Shown one piece after another: positions 45,403 through 54,780 of a DNA stretch of 64,000 nt. The translations under genes were made by a program, and so were the position numbers. A model generated the notes under the pieces. The model saw only the letters and a program-made list of their open reading frames with translations, was not told the DNA's origin and did no database searches. Positions within the stretch are counted from its first letter, which is position 1, and each line of letters begins with the position of its first letter. This DNA is from Diaporthe sp. PMI_573 (lineage: Eukaryota; Ascomycota; Sordariomycetes; Diaporthales; Diaporthaceae). The stretch is taken from contig JAJTUP010000036.1 in the NCBI GenBank assembly GCA_021399435.1, positions 708,210 to 772,209 of the forward strand. Direction: 5' to 3'.

Positions 45403-47577
45403 ATGTCTCTTGTTGCATCTGGTGCAGGGGAGCAGCCCCATCAGCCTTTCCAGTGCCCAGACTGTCGGACCCGTTTCACCCGACAGGAGAATCTCAAACG
45501 CCACGCTGCACTTCACACTCGCTCGCAAGAGAAGGTCTCATTCCCTTGTGGCTTTTGTCGCACTACCTTTTCTCGGAGAGACCTGCGTCTACGGCACGTG
45601 AAGAGGAAGCATCCTGAGCAGGAAGATGGGTGGCCACCAAAGAGAGCACGCCGCTCCCCGGTGGCGGGACCGTCGACAGACCTTGACTGCTCCAGTAGTG
45701 AGGCATCTGAAGACGCGAAGACGCCCTCAGTCTCGCTCTCGGAAAACCAGTATAGCTTGCTCTCTCAGCAGTGGGATAAGGAGATGCACCTGGACTTGAG
45801 CGATGCGGCTTGGAACATCGAGCTATCTTGTATGGACGGGCAAGGTCAGCTCGAGCATGACTTTCAGTATCGCCATTCTCGGGGAAGCCTGGCCTTGTCC
45901 ACCAGCCTACCAACGAGTGCTGGAGGGGACGATGTTGTTCATAATCGGCGTTTATTGGCGGCGGGATCGACACCAACTGGCTCCTTTCCACATGGCACGA
46001 CGGACTTGGACCTGGCCATGTCGCTCGGCACATCCGTCCTTGGTTATGAGCACGGTCCCGGCGCCCAGATACCTTCACCCGCAGCGGAACATATGCAGAC
46101 CTCCTCGCCGGAAGCCAGTCCAGATACCGTCACGTGTAATACGCATATCCCTGACGGCCTATCGCCGCGGGACCTATCCTACATTCAAGACGACTGGTAT
46201 CCCTCAGGATCTCAGATACTACGCGGACTTGACCTGTACTTTGTACACATCTCACACTTCGTCCCCTTCCATCACCAACCGACCTTCGATGCTGCCCAAA
46301 CCGCCCCTTATTTGGTGCTCAGCATGCTGTGCCTGGCCTACCAGCACGGCGAGGACCCCGATCGTGGCGACCAAGCCGGCTCCGGCAGCAGCATATCACT
46401 GCGTTGCTTTCACAGAGCGCGCGTCCTGCTCGCGACTCAAGAAGAGAGCGACGACGATTTCACACACAACCTCGCACTGGTGCAGGCAAATCTGCTGCTC
46501 GAGATCTGCGCCATTATGTATCTCTGCGGCAAGGACTCAGCATACGGCCTTAAAATGCACTCGAGGATAATCTCGCTGGCACGCTTCAGCGGGCTGACGC
46601 AACCGACACCGCCTGAGGTCGCAGCGACCAAGGACCTGGAAGCGCTCTGGGGGGAATTCATCAAGACGGAGTCACACAAACGGACACTGTTCGCCGTCCA
46701 CCAGATAGACGCGCTGCTATACCAATTCCTATCCATACCACGCTCGCTCTCGCATCTCGAGATCAAGCACGAGCTGCCCTGCCCGGAGGGCTGCTGGGCC
46801 GCGCGGTCCGCCTCCGAATGGGCGTACCAGCAGTTGGTCACAAGGCAATCCACGCCGCCGGTGCAGTACGCCGAGGCTGTCCGCCGCGTCCTCTCGCCAG
46901 AGCCAGATCTCGAGTCACTCCCGTCGTTCGACCCATACGGTGCCATTAATATCGCCCAGTTCCTTCTCTCCAGCGCCCGCGAGGTGTCGGGCTGGTCCAC
47001 CATGACGGGCCGCCTGAGTCTCGAGAGGCTGGAGCCCCTGAGGTCATCACTTGTCGCCCTTGGCCCTTGCATCCGGCCTTCACGGCCACAGACCGGGGTC
47101 GCCAACAGCAGCAGCAGCAGCAGCAGCTCATCGCCTCTCGCCGCGTCGCGGGAGGCGACCTGGGAGATGGCCATGATCGAGCTTCAGATCTGGTCGCCGT
47201 CGCACACCTGCGGGATAGTAGGGGGCAGTGTGGACGCGGTGCTCAAGGAATCGACCTACCTGGCGTCGTCGAGCGAGATACTCTTCGGCGCCGAGACGGC
47301 CCGCGCCACCCAGCCTCACATAGACTGGTTCCTCCGCTACCTCGACACGACTCTAAGCCCCGAATCGGAGCCGCCGTGGGTCGCCCTCTACGCGTTCAAG
47401 GCGTTCCTGATCGCGTGGCAGCTCGTGCGGAAGGGCGTGTCGGGCGCGATGCAGGTTGTCGGCGTGCTTGATGGTGATGCCGCGGGGGCTATGGAGTGGG
47501 CAAAGGGGGCATTCCGGCGCAGGGAGCGCTGGCGCCTTGGGAAGTTGATTTTGGTGTGTCTGGACGTTTTGGAATAA
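45403..47577 (+). CDS. C2H2 zinc-finger transcription factor with fungal regulatory domain
   Basis: One exon encodes 724 residues. Two adjacent C2H2 fingers lie at the N-terminus: Cys18, Cys21, His34, His38 and Cys49, Cys52, His65, His70. They are followed by the basic segment PPKRARR, a likely nuclear signal. From about residue 265 the protein matches the fungal-specific transcription factor domain (GLDLYFVHISHFVPFHHQPTFD), usual in pathway regulators. A Ser run is near residue 570. Tandem C2H2 fingers of this kind bind G-rich sites such as AGGGG-type elements, which agrees with the GGGAGG halves of the palindrome found twice upstream in the cluster. I infer that it controls the transporter, aldolase, RidA and dioxygenase genes; binding is not shown by sequence. 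Confidence 0.9.
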   Translation: MSLVASGAGEQPHQPFQCPDCRTRFTRQENLKRHAALHTRSQEKVSFPCGFCRTTFSRRDLRLRHVKRKHPEQEDGWPPKRARRSPVAGPSTDLDCSSSEASEDAKTPSVSLSENQYSLLSQQWDKEMHLDLSDAAWNIELSCMDGQGQLEHDFQYRHSRGSLALSTSLPTSAGGDDVVHNRRLLAAGSTPTGSFPHGTTDLDLAMSLGTSVLGYEHGPGAQIPSPAAEHMQTSSPEASPDTVTCNTHIPDGLSPRDLSYIQDDWYPSGSQILRGLDLYFVHISHFVPFHHQPTFDAAQTAPYLVLSMLCLAYQHGEDPDRGDQAGSGSSISLRCFHRARVLLATQEESDDDFTHNLALVQANLLLEICAIMYLCGKDSAYGLKMHSRIISLARFSGLTQPTPPEVAATKDLEALWGEFIKTESHKRTLFAVHQIDALLYQFLSIPRSLSHLEIKHELPCPEGCWAARSASEWAYQQLVTRQSTPPVQYAEAVRRVLSPEPDLESLPSFDPYGAINIAQFLLSSAREVSGWSTMTGRLSLERLEPLRSSLVALGPCIRPSRPQTGVANSSSSSSSSSPLAASREATWEMAMIELQIWSPSHTCGIVGGSVDAVLKESTYLASSSEILFGAETARATQPHIDWFLRYLDTTLSPESEPPWVALYAFKAFLIAWQLVRKGVSGAMQVVGVLDGDAAGAMEWAKGAFRRRERWRLGKLILVCLDVLE

Positions 47578-49565
47578 TGAGCTAGCGATGTACGAATTGA
47601 TGTCCTGTTCCGACTTGGTTACCCTAGGGTAGGACGAGCGAAACCCCTTTGAAGGATTTTGAAATCTTGTCTTAAGTCGTGACAGCCTTTCTTGGTGTTG
47701 TATCCAAGTCAGCACCTTGGCGTATGCTCCGAGTGTGTGGGAAGAAACGTAAATCCTAATCTCAGAATACTGGTGGAGCATTTTGTAAAAATCAAAAGCT
47801 TTTTTTGACTTCGGATATTTATCTGGTGCCTAAGGTTTACAAGACGCACACTGGCAGCTGACGTCGGAGTTTATTCTGGCCGGATGGTCCTGGCCGGATG
47901 TCTTAACTACATTCCTTCGTGTCCAGAAACTCACCAAAGCCACAGCCCAACGCTCTCGAGCCCAATGAGTACATCCAGCCTGAATATTTGACAGCGCATT
48001 CTGTACATCCTACGATCCATAAGATAAATCTTAGTTAGATACCCTCCTGTGGGATACCCTACTACAAGATCCTTTCCCATGGGATCATATCCTCGCCGCC
48101 GATGAATACTTCGACATGATTTCAGTACCGCTCACTCTACAAGCATTGTGAGCTGCGTGACTTGGCCACCAAGCGCATGGAATCGCTGCGTCAAATGTCC
48201 ATTCTAGTACGCAAGCAACTCCTTGTCACGTCCCTCGCACATGAAGCTCCATCATGCCCTCAATATAACATAAGAGCTAGCGACAGAGAGCGAGGGCTTC
48301 TCAGGTGTCGGGACTGTAGCAATCTGCGAAGCGGCGGTGATTGAAGAAGCTTATTAGAGAGAGACTGGTAAGGATGGTCGCTCGGTTGTCACGATGGAGG
48401 ATCTCCGAGATCAGGTAGAAGAGGTTTCGGATGATCACGCCCGAGATGTCGGAGGCGAATAAGGATTGGGGAGTGACTTCTTAAGACTGTACTGCACTTA
48501 GTCGACTACTTAAACTCCCCACGAATGATCAACTTTGGAACGACCTGCTGCGAAATGATCCGTCGCCTACTTCATTTGGGTACCGGTAGGAACGGCCCAA
48601 ACCGACCTATTTCAACGTTTCCCCCGTGCCCCGTGCCTCCGCCTGTCTCATGTGCTTGTGCAGTGCTTGTGTTAAAGTTGACTTTACTATGGAACGTCCA
48701 CAGCCTCGAAAACGTAGATATAGCAGCCGCCGGACTTTCGAGTCTTGCGAAGGGAATAGGAATGAGAGACCATGTTGTGGCATTGCACTGATGCATTGGT
48801 GGGCCTCGACGGTAAGTGGGCATCTGAATACAGCCAATCATCTTACATGGAAATCAAGATCCACGATTATTAGCAGAACACAAGGTTTGCGTCACCACAT
48901 TAGACTCATTTCATCTCATCGTCGGCTTTTAAAGGGTATCCTGGAGAAATTGAAATGGCCGAAACTTCGACGAACAGCCATAATCAACCATTTAACCGGT
49001 CTGCCCATGCCTGCTGGCCTGGAGATCAGTAACTGGAGAGGTGGGAAAACTAGGAGATTGTATTGTTTTCTTGCCTGAGGGACCAGTTGACAGTAGCTAT
49101 TTCTGAGAGTTGCGCACGACACTCCCACGCCTCGCGTCTGAGACGGATTCTATTACTGCTAGCAAATAGACCGCTCGGCCAAAAGACCAGAATTTCCAAT
49201 CTCCGATTGGAATTCCCTAGCAGTTATAGGCCCGTACCGTCACTGCGTCAATCATCGCTAACGTTGTACTACGTTACGTCTCTTGGCGCCGGGTCATGTT
49301 CACAAAGTTGTCACTTTCCAGGTCCTCAAATTTCCGAGCCAGTTATGGGAATAGCTCTTCACTGGCTCAGCACTTCTCAACATGTACAGTTAGGTGGTAA
49401 AATCATTGGGGGTCACACTATGTTAATATCTCTATCTCAAATACCCGGGGCATTCACCTCACTTCGATCGGGAACAGCATCCAGCACGACACTTAGAAAG
49501 GTATTAGTGAAAGATCACACAGCTAAAGCAGAAAATGGGAAGGAGGGGCGGAAGGTTTGATGAAA
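47578..49565. other. intergenic region with a short repeat array
   Basis: About 2 kb without a supported gene; frames at 48525-49078 have no domain. It contains 15-bp array D at 48039-48098. Confidence 0.45.
48039..48098. repeat. 15-bp degenerate tandem repeat, array D
   Basis: Units read ATACCCTCCTGTGGG, ATACCCTACTACAAG, ATCCTTTCCCATGGG and a partial ATCATATCCT. Period and consensus match array C in the same orientation. Confidence 0.65.
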
Positions 49566-52500
49566 TCACTTCACGATATCCTGTGCAACTGAGTAGTTCA
49601 AGCAATCGGTGTGGCACTTGATGCACGTCCTACAGCTCAGGGACTCGATGAATGGAAGGTCAACAGGAGCAATGAAACAGCCTATACCGCTGTGGACCGA
49701 GATGCCGTCCATGATTGGGAGCTTGCACTGGGTGTCGCGGAAGCTGGTACAGATGGCGTCTCTCAGGAACCAAGACTTGGGCTTCAAGGGCCAAGGTCCA
49801 CCGGCGCAGTGTCCTGATGGTGCGTGACCTGGGATGCTGTAGGTGCAGCTCACATTGTCTCGGTTTGCCGAGAGTTCACTGGGTTTGTTGATACAACAGC
49901 TGCCGGTGCCCTTGCTGAGTGCAGTAAAGTTGTAATGATCTCCTTGGCACATCGGCTTCTCGAACAGTGAAAGAGTCCAAGCAGGGCCTGATGATGGCGT
50001 CGGTGTCGACACAACAGGAGTTGAGTTAGAAGAAGTCTTTGAGGTCTTGGACGCCATCGAAGTTGACCTAGACGATCCTGAGCTTGTGGTGGACGAGTTC
50101 AAGCTCATGGATGTCGTGCTCAGGGTCCGTGACGTTCTGATCGCTGGAAGTGATTCCCCCAAGTGGGCCTCGGACCTTGCCGAAGAAGTAAACCGCAACA
50201 TCGTTGTAGGCCCTAGATGATCCACAGCCAACTCCAGCCAATCCGTCGTAGTTTCCAATAGTTTCAAGAGCCTCTGCTATCGCTGTGATATTTGAATACG
50301 GGTTCACGTCACGGCCGGCTGGTATGGCCACAGTGTCCTGTGTTGTGTTCCAGCTCGGAAAGCGCTTGGAATAGCAGACAGACATGCCGTTGCTTGTGAC
50401 ATCGTGGCACTTTGAATCTGTCGCGTTCGACAGGTCGGCGGGGATCCCAAAGCTCTCGCCAGTAGAGAATGTGATACCCTTGCAATCGATCTTCAGGCTT
50501 GTGCCATCATTCCTCCATAGCGTCTAGCTATCGCTCTTACAAAGCGGCACGTAGTAGGAAGCATCGTCGAGCCTGGCTTCATACTGGGGCACAATCAGCT
50601 GAGCAGTACAAGTGGCTGTGGGCTGTTCTGATTTTGAAGAAGATGTCGTCGTACTGCTCGTTGTTGCTTCACCGTCGCAGGTTAGCATAGTTGAGCAACC
50701 CGTTTCGGTGATGGTCTCGACGGTCAAAGTAGATACACCGTTGCCTAGCGTGAAGTACTCGGTCAAAACGCGGACTTCTTCCAAGCAAGATGCTGCAGCA
50801 CTTGTAGTGCATTCTCCGCCCCCGGACTCCATCGGGATAGCAGTGGGAGCTGTTGTTGGCGCCGGCGTTGGTTTCGGTGTCGGCTGGGGAGTAATGCCAA
50901 CAGATGGAGACGGTGTAGGATCAACACCCGGTGGCGGACCCGGCGGTGGGTTGGGCTTGTCATCAGAGGGGTCCGGATATGTTGGGTCGTCATGCGAGGG
51001 ATCTGGATCAGGGTCGTCGTCATGAGAGGGGTCCAGATCTTTGGGGTCATCGTGAGAGGGATCCGGGTCGTCGGGATTATCGCCAGGATCGGGACCTGGT
51101 GGGTTACCACCCGGAGGCGGGTTAAGTGGGTTGCTCCCTGGAGGCGGATTCGGCGAGGTACTACCCGGAGGCGGCGTGGGCTTTGGTTCACTTCCCGGTG
51201 GAGTTGGGATTGGGATGGGAACTGGAACTATATCCGTGCTGCTGGAACTGCTACTGCTGGACACACCGGACGAGGAGCCTGAGCTGGGTGTGAATACAGT
51301 GCCAGTTACGCTTGGAAGGCCAGTTAGGGATCCCTCTGTCAGGATTGCGGACGAAGACACTAAGGTCAGCATGGGGATTATGCCAGTAACGCTTGGAGGG
51401 ATAATCAGTGTGCCGTCTGCCAGGGTTGTAGACTCTGAAGATGAAGAAGCCGACAGGAAGGTACTCGTTCACGACGGCTGGGCGCTGGAGTCCGAAGGAA
51501 ACGGTATTGGGATCATCGTGAAGTTCCATGATGAGCTTGAGTTGGCGGGCCACGAAGCTGAGACACGTATCCCGGAAGATACTAGAGTCTGGACAGTTGA
51601 AGGCACTACCATCGAAGTAGTCTTATCCGAGGCCTGGAAGCTGGAGGTCGAGACGGCAGGCGTCAAAGTCAAAACAACACTCCGCGAGGGACTCAAGCTA
51701 CCAGACCCCGAAGACGAAGCAGCAAGTGAAGAAGCTGGTGTAGAGCTGCTCACAGGCTCTGACCCTGATGCGCTCGTCTCTGGGGTTTGCGAGCTAAGGA
51801 CAGGGAATAATGATGTGGCCGTCGAATTGATCTTTGACGACGAGCTCTGGTTTCCCGTCAAAGGGACTGAGATAGACGTTAAAGCAGGCACGGTAACAAT
51901 GCTGCTTGGTGTGGTCGAGCTCGCCGCAAGCTCGGAGCTGGATGAGCTGGGGGACCAATAAACGTTGAAGGATCTAACTCTGAGGACACCGAAGTCCGAG
52001 AAGCGCCAACGATCGAGCTAGATGATTTGTGGAGTAACACCAGGCCAGGAGATCACCACCGATGTGCCGAGAAGGCTAGACTCAATGGAATAAGTCGGAT
52101 ATGTAGACCTCGAGGTGGCAGATGGGCCAAGTTGGCTTCCAGAAGTAGGTGTTGATGCCAGTGTCGTTTGAAAGCCACCGGACTGTACGATGGTCTCAAC
52201 ACAGAAGGATGTCTCGACGTATGTGGAGGTGCTTCCAGGGGAACTAGTAGTGAATGTAGTGACCGAAGTTAGGAGGCGTGGCAACGACCGGGGAACCCAG
52301 GCTATCTTGTAACGTGAGAGTAAACGACGCCGTGACAAGAGAGCCTGGTTTCGATGTACCCGTGGTCGTGGAGGAGAGCCTCTGGGAATATACAGAAGAA
52401 ACGGTTGTGAACTCCGTGCGAGTAGACACAGACGTAACACAGGGGTTGTCCAAGGCCGCTGAGACTTCGGTCAATTGATGCTCGGGAGCAATGATGGTGA

Positions 52501-52573
52501 CAACCTTACTGGTATTGAGAGCCCCACGAGAGGCACCTGCAAGTAGCAGGCAAAACAAGAGCAAGAACCACAT
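49566..52573 (-). pseudogene. disrupted gene for a Ser/Thr/Pro-rich secreted protein
   Basis: The ATG at 52573 begins a clear signal peptide (MWFLLLFCLLLAGASRGA). It is followed by long Ser/Thr-rich stretches, a Pro/Gly/Asp linker with repeated DPSHDD-like units (about 50960-51130), a Cys-containing segment (ASCLEEVRVLTEYFT, CSTMLTC) and a Cys-rich end (GSCCINKPS, SCRTCIKCHTDC). The frame is broken several times: a one-base shift near 52270, a TAG at 52018-52020, a TGA at 51469-51471, a TAG at 50524-50526 with coding sequence continuing in the same frame (KSDS-stop-TLWRND), and a shift near 50130. A few of these may be unseen introns, but together they suggest decay. Secreted glycoprotein or cell-wall protein is the best description; I recognise no catalytic domain. 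Confidence 0.65.
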
Positions 52574-54780
52574 GGATGGCGTGACCCTTGAACAAATCGG
52601 ATAGTCTGCAAACAAAGTAATCAGCACTGCATTATGGGGAGACCTGCCGGTGGGTAGTGGAGGAGCAAGTTGAGAAACGTTTGGGTCCGAATATCGAGTA
52701 CAATTGGGACTGCTCCCACGGTTGGGCAAGGGAGAAACTGATGAGTTTTGTAGATTTTTTAGGAATTCTTACCAAATACTGGATCTCAACGTCTAAAATA
52801 GGCCAACGCTGATCTGAGTAGCCGAAGTCTTTGGGAGGTCTCAAGTCTTTGTTGGGAAGCTTGGAATGGTTTTAAGTTGTGGAGGATGGAAGGAAGAGAG
52901 AGTGTGAGTTGTGTGTCCTGGATCAGAGAAGCTGGCTAGTTCAAGTGGACAGGATGGGCGGAAGGTCAAGTGAAGGTAAGAGGTGATTAAGTGCTGTCAC
53001 GGGAATAAAGCAACCTGGGTTGGGAACGAGGAGATATTGTTTGTTCCCAAGCAGGAGGGATATATTACCACAACCATTGAATTAGTTTCTACTCACCATC
53101 AGGGACAACTGTTAATCGTGTCTGTTGACTGCTTGGAGCACATTCCCGCAACAGTAGAACCGAAATCCAATGCGTCAGTGAATGCCAATCATCTTGATGC
53201 CAATCAGCTGGCAAGTAGTAGATCGCAGTTGATTAACTATGTCAAGCAAATCTCATAAAGCCTGCACTCTGGCACTGTTGGAGAATTTAGCATAACAATC
53301 TTGCCAGCTTCTAACATGAATAGGTTATATTCCAGTACCAAGATCTTATGTAAGGATCGACCTAAGCTCATTCCTGACTGAAATTTTCCGATGGTTCACA
53401 AATTGTCTCCATTATCTTATGTACACCGTAACTTGACTTGTGATGCCTAGAAGGAGATCCAATGAGAGAATTTCTTATGAGAGTTACGTGGCAACAAGAT
53501 CTATATAGTGCACCATTTGGATAGTGGGCACTGCTTAGCCCTATACAGGATTGACATTCTGTGGAAGGACCTCCTACAAAGTAAGTCCTGTGGATAGTAA
53601 ATAGCGTTTCCACCCAACCATTAGGAAAGGTGAACCGGAGATGTTCTTGCTCAGCGCCCGAGTTAATATGTCTTCTGGCAGTCATCACTGCTCACTTCCG
53701 GGATATATAAATGCGGCTTCCACAATCCTGAGCTGGGGGTCTGGGGCAATTCCAGATGCGTAGAGTATAGCACTGCAAACATGAGCAAATATTGGCATGG
53801 AAAAGACCATAAGTCATGCATGAATCAAACAAACAATGATGACTCGTTTTGTGCCACCCACCCAACCAACCAATCAACTTTTGCTACAATGTTGTTGGGG
53901 AGTCTGTGTTGTGGGTATTATGCACTACATCAGTAGGGCGGATGTTGTTTACTGTGGACCAAGAATCAGTCTGGAGGTCATGCGGCTCATACTTGAGGCC
54001 CGCTGACGATGGGGCGTTTGTCAAGCTGCCATTGTCCAATGACGGGGCAGAGGCTTGGGGTTCCCAATCGTGATAAGAGCTCTCTTGGAGGTGCAGGCTT
54101 GGCGTGCCCGCCCCGCCGACCAGGGCTAGCTCGTACCCACCCCGATGATAACCTGGGTGGGCCAGAGGCTGCGCGCGTGCATGCCTCCCGCGTTACAGAA
54201 ACACTTTGAGGCATCCCAGTCCTGCGGCTTCGTTTATTCCAGCGGGAGCTATTACCCAGCTAGCTGCCTAGTTATCTGCCATTACTATCTCCTAGACCAT
54301 GGGTTGCAGCCACCTGAGAGCCGTTTTGTGGGTACTTGCTCGATAACAGCAGTCGCAAACCCAGCATTGGCCTGGGCCTGGGCCTGGGCCTGCATCCGCG
54401 CCTGGGGCCGTGGCATCACGCGCCATGTTCGCTTGATCTCCCCTGCTGCAGAGATCCTGCAACATTACGTATTGCCCTGCCCATCAGCAAGGCCAGAGGC
54501 TTCTTTTTGCCTGCTGCAGATAAACTCGGCCGATAAAGAGTCTGGCCATCACCAGATCCTACTCGGAGGTTCTTTTCTTTCCGCTGCAACATCAGCCGGG
54601 GTAAATATTTTTCAGAGGGCCAGTCGCCGTCGCGCTCTCGGACATGTCTGTTGACTTGATCTTGGACTAAAACTCTTTCCTCCCAACAACCACACCGAGC
54701 TAGCTTGCCATATCCTGCCCTCTCCTTCGAGCTGCCCTCAGTTCACCTAGCCCCTCCGTCCTGCCTCCAGGATATTCTCC
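52574..54780. other. intergenic region with repeat remnants
   Basis: About 2.2 kb without a supported gene. It contains two small 15-bp arrays (53451-53491 and 53539-53599) and a GGGCCT run (CTGGGC units) near 54370-54390. The last 120 bases are C-rich and probably form the leader of the transporter gene. Confidence 0.5.
53451..53599. repeat. 15-bp degenerate tandem repeats, arrays E1 and E2
   Basis: E1 (53451-53491) has units such as GGAGATCCAATGAGA and GAATTTCTTATGAGA. E2 (53539-53599) has CCCTATACAGGATTG, ACATTCTGTGGAAGG, ACCTCCTACAAAGTA and AGTCCTGTGGATAGT. The two are in opposite orientation 50 bp apart, so they could pair as an imperfect hairpin. Confidence 0.55.

Noticed and set aside
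46437..47174. 245-codon minus-strand frame
   Set aside because: It lies entirely within the C2H2 transcription factor gene and has no motif of its own.
51131..51961. 276-codon open frame on the plus strand
   Set aside because: It is antisense to the secreted-protein gene; the minus strand has the signal peptide and the Ser/Thr/Pro-rich pattern, and the plus frame is its acidic mirror image.
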